Shown: positions 1 to 9,000, counted from the first letter of the stretch. The stretch is 64,000 nucleotides of DNA from Rhizobium sp. ICMP 5592 (GCF_009498525.1 NZ_QSNT01000002.1:620001-684000); one strand, 5' to 3'. Program-made: numbers and translations. Notes: generated from the letters alone by a model not told the origin.

Positions 1-446
1 GCCGTGGCCGCGCCGGGGGTGGTGTCGTTGCTCTGTTCGGCGCTGAAGGCGATCGAGACGGGGATGCCCTTGGCGTCGGCATCGTCGATCAACGCGTCGG
101 CTGTCTGCACGCGGCGCTCCCAGTCGGAGGCGGTTGCCCAGCTATTGTCGATGAGCAACACCAGCGGACCGCTGCTCGACAGCGTATTGGTGCGCGGATT
201 GAACATCGGATTGGCGATGGCGAGGATGACGAGGGCGGCGAGCGCCATGCGCAGCAGCGTCAGCCACCAGGGGCTGCGCGCCGGCGTTTCCTCGCGCTTC
301 AGGATCGTTGCCAGGATACGCAGCGGCGGAAAGACTTCGGCCCTTGGGTGCGGCGGCGTGAGACGCAGCAGCCACCAGATCACTGGCAGCAGGATCAGGG
401 CGCCAAGGATGGCGGGGGAGGCGAATGCGAAGGAGAGACCGCTCAT
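1..446 (-). CDS. DUF4159/BatA-type membrane protein, N-terminal part
   Basis: Partial: about 148 codons are visible before the gene runs off the left edge. The start ATG overlaps the TGA of the DUF58 gene in an ATGA junction, so translation is probably coupled. Two hydrophobic helices are visible, near residues 10-27 (AILGALILLPVIWWLL) and 55-77, the arrangement of the BatA-like N-terminal domain found in front of DUF4159 proteins. A stretch reading LLLIDNSWATA after the second helix resembles the start of a von Willebrand A-type fold. Family knowledge: these membrane proteins are co-encoded with MoxR and DUF58 proteins and are thought to act in envelope or metal-chaperone-like assembly. The C-terminal domain lies outside the window, so the exact family is inferred partly from the neighbours. 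Confidence 0.8.
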   Translation of the reverse strand, partial: MSGLSFAFASPAILGALILLPVIWWLLRLTPPHPRAEVFPPLRILATILKREETPARSPWWLTLLRMALAALVILAIANPMFNPRTNTLSSSGPLVLLIDNSWATASDWERRVQTADALIDDADAKGIPVSIAFSAEQSNDTTPGAAT

Positions 447-1363
447 GGCTGCCCTCCCGACGCTACTTTCGCAGGCATGCCGGAGAGGTACATGTGCACG
501 GCGACCAGCGCTTCCGATGCCAGTCGGTCGGTGCGGTGGCTCACGAAGGTCCAGCCGAGATGGCGCAGCGACTGGCCGAGACTGTCGCGGCGGGCGAGAT
601 AGGCGCGCTGATAATCCTCGCGCAGGTTTTCCGCTCGTCCGGCGACCAGCTTCGTACCGGTTTCCGGGTCGCTGAATTCGGTGCGGCCGCTATAGGGAAA
701 GATTTCCTCGGCCGGGTCGGCGATCTCGACCACATGGCCGCGCAGTCCCCGGCGGCCAAGCGGTCCGATCCGGCTCATAACGCTGTCGGCATCATCCAGA
801 AAATCGCCAATCAGCACGATATCGCTCCAACCGCGGATCATCGTGGTCTGCGGCAGGCCGCCCTCGAGCGGCGTGTGCATCAGTGCCGCCGCCAGCCGTT
901 CCGCGGCGTTGCGGGTGGACACCGGTTCCATGATGCCGGGGCAGCCGACGCGTTCGCCGGACCGGGCAAGGATTTCGGCAAGCGCCAGCATCAGCACTAG
1001 CGCGCGGCTTTCCTTGGAGACATGGCCGTAGGTCGATTTGTACATCATCGACGGCGACATGTCGGCCCAAAGCCAGATCGTGTGTGCCGCTTCCCATTCA
1101 TGGTCGCGGATATAGGTGTGATCGTCACGGGCCGAGCGGCGCCAGTCGATGCGCGACAGGCTCTCACCTTCGCTATAGGGGCGGAACTGCCAGAAATTCT
1201 CACCGATGCCGCGCTTGCGCCGGCCATGCCAGCCGGCAATGACGGTGTTGGCGATGCGCTTGGCTTCAACGAGGCAATCCGGCACGAGGGCGGCACGGCT
1301 GCGAGCGCGGGAGAGGGCATCATTGCCTGAGGTCGGGCTGACGATCTGTCCAATGGATGCCAC
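443..1363 (-). CDS. DUF58 domain-containing protein
   Basis: 306 residues from a GTG start, with a purine-rich GAGGAGA about 10 bases upstream. The protein carries the DUF58 hallmark of a basic segment followed by FRPYSEGESLSRIDWR (about residues 60-76) and then a von Willebrand A-like region beginning WLWADMSPSM, with a MIDAS-like DxSxS. No membrane helix was seen. It lies 28 bases after moxR and overlaps the following membrane gene by 4 bases, giving the standard moxR-DUF58-DUF4159 order. Family knowledge: DUF58 proteins partner MoxR AAA+ ATPases; the substrate here is unknown. Confidence 0.9.
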   Translation of the reverse strand: MASIGQIVSPTSGNDALSRARSRAALVPDCLVEAKRIANTVIAGWHGRRKRGIGENFWQFRPYSEGESLSRIDWRRSARDDHTYIRDHEWEAAHTIWLWADMSPSMMYKSTYGHVSKESRALVLMLALAEILARSGERVGCPGIMEPVSTRNAAERLAAALMHTPLEGGLPQTTMIRGWSDIVLIGDFLDDADSVMSRIGPLGRRGLRGHVVEIADPAEEIFPYSGRTEFSDPETGTKLVAGRAENLREDYQRAYLARRDSLGQSLRHLGWTFVSHRTDRLASEALVAVHMYLSGMPAKVASGGQP

Positions 1364-1391
1364 GCGCTTATAGTCTCCTCGCTATTCCGAG

Positions 1392-2405
1392 TTACGTTCT
1401 TGACTGCTTGACGAGCCCTGCGATCACGTCTCGTACCGACATGCCTTCGGCGCGGGCGGAAAAGGTCAATGCCATGCGGTGTTGCAGCACCGGCTCAGCC
1501 AGCGCATGCACATCGTCGAGTGAAGGCGCGAGCCGGCCCTCATAGAGCGCGCGGGCGCGGGCGCAGAGCATCATCGCCTGGCCGGCACGCGGGCCGGGGC
1601 CCCAGGCGACATGCTTGTCGGTTGAGGCATTGCCCTGACCGGGGCGAGCGGAGCGCACAAGCGAGAGGATGGCATCGACGACGCCGTCGCTGACCGGCAT
1701 CTGGCGGATCAGCGTCTGGATCTCGATCAGTCGCTCGGCATCGATCACCGCATGCGGCGTCGCTTCGTTGAGGCCGGTGGTTTCGAGCAGGATCCGGCGT
1801 TCGTCGGCAAGTTCCGGATAGTCGACGTCGACCTGTAGCAGGAAACGGTCGAGCTGGGCTTCCGGCAGCGGATAGGTGCCTTCCTGCTCCAGCGGGTTCT
1901 GGGTCGCCAGAACATGGAACGGCGCCGGCAGGTCGTAGCGCTGGCCGGCGATGGTGACGTGATATTCCTGCATCGATTGCAGCAGCGCCGATTGCGTGCG
2001 CGGCGAAGCGCGGTTGATCTCGTCGGCCATCAGCAATTGCGCGAAGACCGGGCCTTTGACGAAGCGGAAGGAGCGGCGGCCGCTTTCATCCTGGTCCATG
2101 ACTTCGGAGCCGAGAATATCCGAAGGCATCAGGTCCGGTGTGAACTGCACGCGGTTGGCGCCAAGGCCGAGAACGGCGCCAAGCGTGGTCACGAGCTTGG
2201 TCTTGGCAAGGCCCGGGACGCCGACAAGCAAAGCGTGGCCGCCGGCGAGCACGGCGAGAAGCGTGTTTTCGACGACGCTCTCCTGGCCAAAGATGACCTT
2301 TGAAACCTCGTCCCGGATGGTGGCGATATCGCCCAGTGCCCGCTCGGCCGATGCAATCATGGCCTGGTCGTCGAGGCTCGTTTCGGTCGATTTGATCATG
2401 CCCAT
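1392..2405 (-). CDS. MoxR family AAA+ ATPase
   Basis: About 337 residues. The Walker A region reads GVPGLAKTKLV and the Walker B region LLMADEINRASPR, followed by the sensor segment LATQNPLEQEGTYPLPEAQLDRF, typical of MoxR (AAA_3) proteins. The C-terminal AAA lid follows. The reading frame is open to a TTG at 2417, but the GGAG at 2412-2415 overlaps that TTG and sits six bases before the ATG at 2405, which is therefore the better start. MoxR ATPases act as chaperone-like remodelling enzymes for proteins with von Willebrand A domains, which fits the two downstream genes. Confidence 0.93.
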   Translation of the reverse strand: MGMIKSTETSLDDQAMIASAERALGDIATIRDEVSKVIFGQESVVENTLLAVLAGGHALLVGVPGLAKTKLVTTLGAVLGLGANRVQFTPDLMPSDILGSEVMDQDESGRRSFRFVKGPVFAQLLMADEINRASPRTQSALLQSMQEYHVTIAGQRYDLPAPFHVLATQNPLEQEGTYPLPEAQLDRFLLQVDVDYPELADERRILLETTGLNEATPHAVIDAERLIEIQTLIRQMPVSDGVVDAILSLVRSARPGQGNASTDKHVAWGPGPRAGQAMMLCARARALYEGRLAPSLDDVHALAEPVLQHRMALTFSARAEGMSVRDVIAGLVKQSRT

Positions 2406-2573
2406 TTGCATCTCCAACGGCTGATAAACGGTGCGCGCGATTCGCAGAACTTACACATTTGCCTCATACTCAATACAACTTACCGCCATGAAGATAGCTG
2501 ACAAGCACGTTTCGAATGACTATCTCGTGAGAAACGGCTGTATTCAGGACTAAGTGCAAACCGGGACGGAACA

Positions 2574-3197
2574 ATGGCAAGCGACGAAATCAGGGCGACG
2601 AGCGATGCGGCAAGTCTGGCTGCGCTGATTTCGCGCGCGGCCGGCGATAGTGGTGGACGCAAAAAGGGCCTGCCGCCCGTCGATCGCTGGAATCCGCCGT
2701 TTTGCGGCGATATCGACATGGAAATCCGCGCTGACGGCACCTGGTTCTACATGGGCACGCCGATCGGCCGCGCGCCGCTGGTGCGGCTGTTTTCCACCGT
2801 TCTGCGCAAGGATGCAGATGAGAAGACCTATCTCGTCACGCCTGTGGAAAAGGTCGGCATCCGCGTCGTCGACGCGCCCTTCGTTGCCGTTGAGATGAGT
2901 GTGACCGAACGGGACGGCAAAAGGCTGTTGACCTTCCGCACCAATGTCGGCGATGTCGTCGAGGCGGGCAGGGAGCATCCGATACGCTTCGTCATCCGCG
3001 GCGACAATGATGAATTGAAACCCTACCTGCATGTTCGCGGCAGGCTTGAAGCACTGGTGACACGCGCGGTGATGTATGATCTCGTCGAACTGGGCGAGAC
3101 GGTGGAGATTGCCGGGCGCGACATGTTCTGTGTGCGCTCTGGCGGCACGATCTTCCCGGTCATGCCGGTCGCCGAATTGGATGCCCTGACGCGATGA
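2574..3197 (+). CDS. DUF1285 domain-containing protein
   Basis: 207 residues; start ATG with GGGACGGA just upstream. The protein matches the DUF1285 pattern from PPVDRWNPPFCGDIDM (about residue 35) through WFYMGTPIGRAPLVRLFSTVL to EKVGIRVVDAPFVAV. It is soluble, with no signal peptide. Its stop overlaps the start of the Nudix gene (ATGA), and that gene in turn overlaps cca, so the three form a translationally coupled operon divergent from moxR. Function is not established for the family; the coupling to a CoA-type Nudix hydrolase and the CCA-adding enzyme is conserved in rhizobia as far as I know. Confidence 0.88.
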   Translation: MASDEIRATSDAASLAALISRAAGDSGGRKKGLPPVDRWNPPFCGDIDMEIRADGTWFYMGTPIGRAPLVRLFSTVLRKDADEKTYLVTPVEKVGIRVVDAPFVAVEMSVTERDGKRLLTFRTNVGDVVEAGREHPIRFVIRGDNDELKPYLHVRGRLEALVTRAVMYDLVELGETVEIAGRDMFCVRSGGTIFPVMPVAELDALTR

Positions 3198-3829
3198 GCG
3201 AATTTCCCCTTTATTCCGCCGGTGAATTCCGGCGTCGCGCGCTCAACCAGAGTGGCGGCCCGGTCGAGCTTGCCTGGCGCGACCATGGCGACCATGTGCT
3301 CAACCCCGAAACGATCCTGCAGGTCGAGGGTCTAAACCTGCGCGACGCGGCGGTGCTGGTGCCGGTGGTGGATGACGGAGAGGACGCCAAGGTCATCTTC
3401 ACGCTGCGCACATCGACCTTGCGGAAGCATTCCGGCCAGATCGCCTTTCCCGGCGGCGCCATCGATCCGGAGGATGCTTCGCCGGAAATCGCGGCGATGC
3501 GCGAGGCGGCGGAGGAGATTGGCCTTGCGGATATTTTCATCGAGCCGGTGGCCCGCTTGCCCCATTATCTGGCGGCGACCGGTTTCCGCATCACGCCGAT
3601 CCTCGCGGTGGTCAAGCCCGGCTTCGAGCTGAGGCTCAATCCGACCGAGGTGGAGGATGCATTCGAGGTGCCGCTTTCCTTCCTGATGGACCCGGACCAT
3701 CACGTCACCGACAGCATGGTGTGGCAAGGGATCCAGCGTCAGTTCTATCGCATGCCCTATGGATCGCGCATGATCTGGGGCATTACCGCCGGCATTGTCC
3801 GCACGCTTTATGAAAGGCTCTATTCATGA
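3194..3829 (+). CDS. Nudix hydrolase, CoA pyrophosphatase type
   Basis: 211 residues. The segment TLRKHSGQIAFPGGAIDPED (about 72-92) matches the signature of CoA pyrophosphatases (UPF0035), which runs into the Nudix box ending REAAEEIGL (about 104-112), the Mg-binding glutamates. Members cleave coenzyme A and related nucleotides to phosphopantetheine and 3',5'-ADP. The gene overlaps its upstream neighbour and the cca gene by 4 bases each, so the three proteins are probably made together. Substrate assignment rests on the family signature only. Confidence 0.9.
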   Translation: MSEFPLYSAGEFRRRALNQSGGPVELAWRDHGDHVLNPETILQVEGLNLRDAAVLVPVVDDGEDAKVIFTLRTSTLRKHSGQIAFPGGAIDPEDASPEIAAMREAAEEIGLADIFIEPVARLPHYLAATGFRITPILAVVKPGFELRLNPTEVEDAFEVPLSFLMDPDHHVTDSMVWQGIQRQFYRMPYGSRMIWGITAGIVRTLYERLYS

Positions 3830-5082
3830 CTTCCGTTGCCGGTGAGACCTGGTTCAAGGACGAGGCCTTGCAGCGCGTGCTGTCCCTGTTGAACGCCGAT
3901 GGCGGCGAGGGGCGTGTCGTCGGCGGTGCGGTGCGCAACAGCCTGATGGCGCTGCCTGTCGCCGATATCGATATCGCCACGACCTTGTTGCCGGAGATGG
4001 TCATCGAAAGGGCGGTTGCCGCCGGCATCAAGGCCGTGCCGACTGGTATCGCGCATGGAACGGTGACGCTTGTCATCGATGGAAAACCGTTTGAGATTAC
4101 CACCTTGCGCCGCGATGTTGAGACGGACGGCCGCCGTGCCCAGGTGGCCTTCAGCAATGACTGGCAGGCGGATGCCGAGCGGCGCGATCTGACGATCAAC
4201 GCGCTCTATGCCTCTGATAGCGGTGAGGTCGTGGATATGGTCGGAGGGCTCGCCGATCTCGAGCGTCGCAATATCCGCTTCATCGGCGATGCGGCGACGC
4301 GGATTGCTGAAGACCATCTGCGTATCCTGCGTTTCTTCCGTTTCTTCGCCTATTACGGCAGCGGCCGGCCGGATGCCGATGGGTTGCGTGCCTGCGCGGC
4401 GGCGCGTTCCAAGATCGCATCGCTGTCGGCGGAGCGTGTCTGGTCGGAGATGAAGAAGCTGCTTGCGGCGAAGGATCCGGGTCGGGCCTTGCTCTGGATG
4501 CGGCAGGTCGGGATCCTGACCGAGGTGCTGCCGGAGACCGAGAAATGGGGCATCGACGCCATTCCGGCACTGATCGCCATGGAACAGGCACTTGGCTGGA
4601 CGTCCGATCCGCTGCTGCGGCTTGCAGCCATCGTGCCGCCGGATGCCGCAAGGCTGGCAAAGCTTGCCGAACGCCTGCGCCTGTCGAAGGTGGAGGCCGC
4701 CTATTTGCAAGGCTGGGCGAATGCGCCCGGCATCAAGGACGATATCTCCGAAGCGGCCTTCGATCGCTTGCTTTACCGCTATGATACGCCCGGTGTTGCC
4801 GCCCGGCTGAAGCTGGCGCTTGCCGTTGCGCGGGGCAAGGCGGAAGGTGATTTTGAAGAGATGGCGCGCACCGCCCGGCTGGGAAAGCTGCTGGAGCGAA
4901 CGACACGCTGGAAGAAGCCGGTCTTTCCGGTCAGCGGCGCAGATGCGCTGGCTGCGGGCGTCAGCGCAGGCCCTCGGGTCGGTGAAATTCTCGGTAAGCT
5001 CGAACAGCAATGGCTCGATGGCAATTTCGTTATGGACCGGGCGGCGCTGCTCGCCCGGCTCAAGGAGTTGATCGAGTCCTGA
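3826..5082 (+). CDS. cca: CCA tRNA nucleotidyltransferase
   Basis: 418 residues. The class II nucleotidyltransferase head is clear: RVVGGAVRNSLMALPVADID (about 27-46) with the catalytic DxD, then RRDVETDGRRAQVAFSNDW and RRDLTINALYAS, then the RNA-binding segment ending EDHLRILRFFRFFA. The enzyme adds or repairs the 3' CCA end of tRNAs. The C-terminal half is the helical domain usual in alphaproteobacteria, and no HD domain motif was seen. It is the last gene of the DUF1285-Nudix-cca operon, starting within the preceding stop codon. Confidence 0.95.
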   Translation: MTSVAGETWFKDEALQRVLSLLNADGGEGRVVGGAVRNSLMALPVADIDIATTLLPEMVIERAVAAGIKAVPTGIAHGTVTLVIDGKPFEITTLRRDVETDGRRAQVAFSNDWQADAERRDLTINALYASDSGEVVDMVGGLADLERRNIRFIGDAATRIAEDHLRILRFFRFFAYYGSGRPDADGLRACAAARSKIASLSAERVWSEMKKLLAAKDPGRALLWMRQVGILTEVLPETEKWGIDAIPALIAMEQALGWTSDPLLRLAAIVPPDAARLAKLAERLRLSKVEAAYLQGWANAPGIKDDISEAAFDRLLYRYDTPGVAARLKLALAVARGKAEGDFEEMARTARLGKLLERTTRWKKPVFPVSGADALAAGVSAGPRVGEILGKLEQQWLDGNFVMDRAALLARLKELIES

Positions 5083-5098
5083 TGTCCATGGGCTTGGA

Positions 5099-5284
5099 TC
5101 AGGCGGCGTTCGCTTCGTCGCGAATGCGGGCCTTGATATTGTCGACCATACCTTCCCGGATGGTCGTCTCGCCATGGGCGTTACGCATGTGCTCGACGGC
5201 GCGACGAACCACTTCGGCATCGTCATTGGCGCGGGTGTGCCAGTCGCAGCCGGGCACGAGCGTACCACATTCGAACAGTCGCAT
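5099..5284 (-). CDS. DUF1059 domain small protein
   Basis: 61 residues, starting at an ATG five bases after a perfect AGGAGG. It opens MRLFECGTLVPGCDWHTRA, the cysteine and histidine pattern of DUF1059, and continues through VVRRAVEHMRNAHGE to a charged helical tail. Function is unknown for the family; the Cys-Cys-His spacing suggests metal binding but this is inference. It converges with cca, only 16 bases from its stop. A 9-bp perfect dyad at 5319-5341 lies in its upstream region. Confidence 0.85.
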   Translation of the reverse strand: MRLFECGTLVPGCDWHTRANDDAEVVRRAVEHMRNAHGETTIREGMVDNIKARIRDEANAA

Positions 5285-5318
5285 ATCTGCCTCCTGAGAT
5301 TTCGATGCGATGTCATTT

Positions 5319-5341
5319 CTTCATGCCGCACGGGCATGAAG
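5319..5341 (-). promoter_or_regulatory. Dyad upstream of the DUF1059 gene
   Basis: CTTCATGCC and GGCATGAAG form a perfect 9-bp inverted repeat around a 5-base spacer, 35-57 bases upstream of the start codon. It may be an operator or an RNA hairpin in the leader; no U-run follows. Confidence 0.35.
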
Positions 5342-5417
5342 GTCAAACGCGATAGATGGAGAAAGGTTTCGTGCGCCCGGCAAGGCTTTTACCCTGCCGG
5401 ACGGTGCTTTCCGGACA

Positions 5418-5696
5418 TCAGTCCGGCATGGCCCATGCTTTGAAGCAATCCGAAGATTGATATTTGGGAGCCGGCGTTGGTCGTGTGGGACGATCCGCCT
5501 CAATGCTGGCGATCTCGCCTGGTGACTTGCCGGCCAACTGCATCCTGACCTGCTCGATAAAGCAGGACAGAGGCAGATCCGATCCGCTTCTGAGCCGCAT
5601 ATCCTCCGCCAGCCGGACTATGAATTCCGGCGTGTCGACGCTGCGCGAAAGCTTCTGTTCATTCGCAGTCTCTGCAACTTGATTCTGTACTGCCAT
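5418..5696 (-). CDS. Conserved hypothetical small protein
   Basis: 92 residues with an excellent ribosome-binding site (GGAGGAGA five bases before the ATG). I do not recognise a named family. The centre, FIVRLAEDMRLRSGSDLPLS, looks helical; the C-terminal part is proline- and threonine-rich. There is no signal peptide or membrane helix. The gene stands alone, with two copies of GGTACTCC upstream. Confidence 0.7.
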   Translation of the reverse strand: MAVQNQVAETANEQKLSRSVDTPEFIVRLAEDMRLRSGSDLPLSCFIEQVRMQLAGKSPGEIASIEADRPTRPTPAPKYQSSDCFKAWAMPD

Positions 5697-5724
5697 TACA
5701 ATCTCCTCCGATTGAAACGCGCAT

Positions 5725-5766
5725 TACCTAACCTAGGTACTCCTCCGAACGATTTCAGGGTACTCC
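5725..5766 (-). promoter_or_regulatory. Repeated GGTACTCC motif and small dyad
   Basis: Two direct copies of GGTACTCC (5736-5743 and 5759-5766) start 23 bp apart, about two helical turns, upstream of the 92-residue gene. The nearer copy overlaps the dyad TACCTA-ACC-TAGGTA at 5725-5739. This looks like a regulator binding array; the regulator is unknown. Confidence 0.35.
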
Positions 5767-5786
5767 TGATGTTTTAATGTCGGCGC

Positions 5787-6698
5787 TTACGGCCAACGCA
5801 CCACGGGCGGCAAGGACGATAGGATCGACTCAACATTGCCGCCGGTCTTCAGCCCGAAGATTGTACCCCGGTCGTAAAGCAAATTGAACTCCACATAGCG
5901 CCCGCGACGGATCAATTGTTCGTCACGATCCTCTTCTGTCCATGCTTCGTTGAAGTTCGAGCGCACGATCCGGGGATAGACCATGGAGAATGCGCGGCCG
6001 ACATCGCGGGCGAAGGCGAAATCGGCATCCCAGCCGCCGGCCTCTTCTGTGGAATGCAGCCAATCGAAGAAAATGCCGCCGATGCCGCGCGATTCATTGC
6101 GGTGCTTCAGATAGAAATACTCGTCGCACCATGCCTTGTAGCGCTGGTAGTCCGCCACCTTATGGCGGTCACAGACGATCTGCATCGCGCGGTGAAAGAG
6201 GACGCTATCGCCGTCTTCCTGCGTGCGGCGCCGGTTGAGCATCGGCGTCAGATCGCAGCCGCCCCCGAACCATTGGCTTGTCGTTACCACCATGCGGGTG
6301 TTCATATGCACGGTCGGTACATCCGGATTGACCGGATGGGCAATCAGCGAAAGGCCGGAGGCCCAGAAGCGTGGATCTTCTTCGGCGCCTGGGATCTGGC
6401 TGCGGAAGTCGGGCGAGAATTCGCCGTAGACTGTGGAGGTGTGGATGCCGACCTTCTCGAAGACGCGGCCTTCCATCATCGACATGCGTCCGCCGCCGCC
6501 TTCGCCGTTCTCCCGTTGCCAGTCCTTGGCGACGAAACGGCCCGGTGTCTGATCGGAAAGGGGACCGGCAAGCTCGTCTTCCAGCTGCTCGAACTCGGCG
6601 CAGAGCGCATCGCGCAAGCTCTGAAACCAGCCCTGCGCCGCTTCCTTCTTTTCTTCGATATCCTCGGGCAGTTCCTTGGGGAGGTTCGGTCGTTCCAT
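5787..6698 (-). CDS. hemF: Oxygen-dependent coproporphyrinogen III oxidase
   Basis: 303 residues from the ATG at 6698, which has GGAGA upstream and begins [10 protein letters not shown]; the frame stays open another 38 codons, but those codons lack family character. Signature segments are [13 protein letters not shown] (substrate and metal region), [11 protein letters not shown] and the C-terminal [16 protein letters not shown]. The enzyme converts coproporphyrinogen III to protoporphyrinogen IX with oxygen in haem synthesis. The gene is monocistronic here, and no FNR-type box was seen upstream. Confidence 0.95.
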   Translation of the reverse strand: MERPNLPKELPEDIEEKKEAAQGWFQSLRDALCAEFEQLEDELAGPLSDQTPGRFVAKDWQRENGEGGGGRMSMMEGRVFEKVGIHTSTVYGEFSPDFRSQIPGAEEDPRFWASGLSLIAHPVNPDVPTVHMNTRMVVTTSQWFGGGCDLTPMLNRRRTQEDGDSVLFHRAMQIVCDRHKVADYQRYKAWCDEYFYLKHRNESRGIGGIFFDWLHSTEEAGGWDADFAFARDVGRAFSMVYPRIVRSNFNEAWTEEDRDEQLIRRGRYVEFNLLYDRGTIFGLKTGGNVESILSSLPPVVRWP

Positions 6699-6856
6699 AT
6701 GTGCTCTCCGGATACGGGCGGCCAGAGGCCCGCGATTCGATTTGTCGCCTTGAATATCAGCAACATCGTGGCGGAACCAGCGCGCTGACCTCACGGGAGA
6801 ATCGACTCGCAAATTGCCGATTGCGGTATTATGTTCCCTGTTAAAGGCGAGGTTTC

Positions 6857-7117
6857 ATGATGAAGATACCCGGACCGCCGCCCCTTGATGGGTTGAAACA
6901 GAGAATATTCCGGCACCGGCAGGAAAACCCCGCTGGCAGAAAGAATGATTTCGTTCGCGAGACCTTTTGTCTCAGCCGCCCGGAAGCCCGCGCCAAGGCG
7001 CGCGAATGGTTCGATACTTTCCCGAAGGCCGCTTACTGGACCGAAGTCGAAAGCTGGCGGCAGGTCGACGGCGACCGCATCGAGTTCACCATGCGGCGTC
7101 TGCCATCGGCGGATTGA
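6857..7117 (+). CDS. Conserved hypothetical small protein
   Basis: 86 residues, starting ATGATG after GCGAGG. The product is basic at the N-terminus and contains FVRETFCLSRPEARAKAREW followed by WTEVESWRQVDGDRIEFTMRRL, which looks like a helix and then a small beta sheet. No named family is recognised; proteins of this shape occur next to hemF in rhizobia as far as I recall. It is divergent from hemF. Confidence 0.7.
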   Translation: MMKIPGPPPLDGLKQRIFRHRQENPAGRKNDFVRETFCLSRPEARAKAREWFDTFPKAAYWTEVESWRQVDGDRIEFTMRRLPSAD

Positions 7118-7144
7118 TGGGAACGTTGCCGGCGGCCTAGACGG

Positions 7145-8788
7145 CTATTGCGTGTTCCGCAGCCGGCTCTCGATCAATAGCCCACTTTCATCCAGGATCG
7201 GATGCGCCACGGAGACGATGTGAGCGTTGATGCGCTTCAGGTCGCGCAGCATGTCGAGATGCAGCGAGCTGGTCTGTAGGCTATCGACGCGGCCGTCGCG
7301 CAGGCGTTCGAGATGGCGCTCGGAGGATTGTTTTTCCAGCCGGCGGACATCGACCTTCACTTCCATGAGCTGACGGGCGAGGTTGAAGTCGCGGGTGACG
7401 AAGATGGTCTGGGCGATGCGCAGATTGTCGATCGTCATGCTGAAGAGCTTTTGCAGCTCTTGATAGCCGTCGTCGGAGAAGGTCAGGCCTTTGCCGATCT
7501 TCTTCGCCACCTGCTCGGCCAGGCCCTTTTCGATGATGTCGCCGATATGCTCGAGGTTGATGGCGTAATCGATGATGACGATCGAGCGGCGGCCGTTTTC
7601 GTCGTCCAGCCCTTCGCGACCGAGCTTGGAGAGATAGATCTTCACTTCCTGCTGGATGCGGTCGACGCGCTTTTCCAGGATCGCGATTTCCTTCAGCGGC
7701 GACAGGTCGTTGTGGTTGAAGGCATTTTCCGTGCGGATCAGCATGCGCTCGATGAGATCGCCGACGCCTAAGACTTCGCGGGTCGCGCTGGCAAGCGCCA
7801 CGACCGGCGTGCTGAGCGCGTTATGATCGAGGAACTTCGGCCCGTCATCGGCCTGTGGATCGTCGCGTACCAGCCGCAGCATCATCTTCGACAGGATGGA
7901 CGAAAAAGGCCACGCGCAGATGGCAAGAGCGATGTTGAAGAGGAGATGCACATCGACCGGCAGCTTGGCCGGCGAAAAATGCAGGCCTTGCATCCACGCA
8001 CCGATATAGCTCGCAAAGGGCAGGACGATGAGACAGCCGATGGTGCGTACGATCAGGTTGCCAAGCGTCACGCGCCGGGCGGTGGCGGGGCCGGAGAGGG
8101 TCGCCATGACCGGAGGGATCGCGCCGCCGAGATTGGCGCCGAGGACGAGCACCACCGTCAGGGCCGGAGACAGGATGCCGGCCGAGGCAAGTGACAGGAT
8201 CAGCACGACCACCGCGAGGCTGGACGAGGAGACGAAGGCAAGCACCGCGGAAAAGATCAGCGCCACCGGCAGTGCGCCGTCGAGCAGGCCAATGAAGGCG
8301 GCAAGCGCCGGAGACTGCCGCATTGGTTCCGTGGCGAGGCTCAGGAGCTGCAACGACAGCAGCATCAGGCCGATGCCGATCAGGGCTGTGCCTGCGCCCT
8401 GCTGGGTGGTGGCAGAGCGGCGGTAGAGCACGATGCCGATGAGAATGATCAATGGCGACAGCCATTCGATGCCGGTCGCGACGATCCAGGCCGTGACAGC
8501 GGTGCCAACATTGGCGCCGAGCAGAACGATCTGGGCCATGCTGGGCAGGACGAGATCGCGCTCGACGAAGGAGGCGATCATCAGCGCGGTCGCGGTCGAG
8601 CTTTGCAGCGCCACGGTTGCGACGAAGCCGGAGACGAAGGAGCGAAGGCCGCCGCGCGTGCCGCTGGCAAGGCCGGTTCTGAGCCTCGCGCCGAAGGCAC
8701 GCGATACACCATCCTTTACCTGCGCGAGGCCGAACAGCAGCAAAGCCACGGCTCCGAACAGATTGATCATCACGACGGTGGATTCCAT
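7145..8788 (-). CDS. Na/Pi cotransporter family protein with PhoU-like tail
   Basis: 547 residues. The N-terminal two-thirds holds the duplicated Na/Pi cotransporter domain: GAVALLLFGLAQVKDGVSRAFG, then the QSSTATALM motif (about 60-70), and a second QSS-like repeat, SSSSLAVVVLILS, near 190. About eight membrane segments are visible. From about residue 335 the protein becomes soluble and helical, with RIQQEVKIYLSKLGREGLDD and DYAINLEHIGDIIEKG, the PhoU-like pattern. The likely role is sodium-coupled phosphate uptake or its control. An inverted repeat at 8853-8881 lies upstream. Confidence 0.92.
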   Translation of the reverse strand: MESTVVMINLFGAVALLLFGLAQVKDGVSRAFGARLRTGLASGTRGGLRSFVSGFVATVALQSSTATALMIASFVERDLVLPSMAQIVLLGANVGTAVTAWIVATGIEWLSPLIILIGIVLYRRSATTQQGAGTALIGIGLMLLSLQLLSLATEPMRQSPALAAFIGLLDGALPVALIFSAVLAFVSSSSLAVVVLILSLASAGILSPALTVVLVLGANLGGAIPPVMATLSGPATARRVTLGNLIVRTIGCLIVLPFASYIGAWMQGLHFSPAKLPVDVHLLFNIALAICAWPFSSILSKMMLRLVRDDPQADDGPKFLDHNALSTPVVALASATREVLGVGDLIERMLIRTENAFNHNDLSPLKEIAILEKRVDRIQQEVKIYLSKLGREGLDDENGRRSIVIIDYAINLEHIGDIIEKGLAEQVAKKIGKGLTFSDDGYQELQKLFSMTIDNLRIAQTIFVTRDFNLARQLMEVKVDVRRLEKQSSERHLERLRDGRVDSLQTSSLHLDMLRDLKRINAHIVSVAHPILDESGLLIESRLRNTQ

Positions 8789-8852
8789 GTCGTCTTTTTA
8801 TATCTTTCTCATGCCGTGATGCTATTGCCGATAAAATGGAAACTTGACGTAT

Positions 8853-8881
8853 ATCACTGAAAAGGCATGTATTTCAGTGAT
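8853..8881. promoter_or_regulatory. 10-bp perfect dyad upstream of the Na/Pi transporter
   Basis: ATCACTGAAA and TTTCAGTGAT are separated by 9 bases, 65-93 bases upstream of the transporter start. A run of T follows on the plus strand, so it could also be a terminator, but no plus-strand gene ends here. It does not match the PHO box consensus. Confidence 0.4.
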
Positions 8882-9000
8882 TTTTCCTCTGTATGGAATC
8901 GCGACGATTTTACTCGCCGGCTAAGGATTATACGCTCGCAACGCCCATGCTCCAACACTATGCGCGACATATCGGAGTAATATTTGCGCAGTGCCCGATT

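Noticed and set aside
5396..5437. GCCGGA/TCCGGC inverted repeat downstream of the 92-residue gene
   Set aside because: Partly inside the coding region, long loop and no U-run, so not called as terminator.
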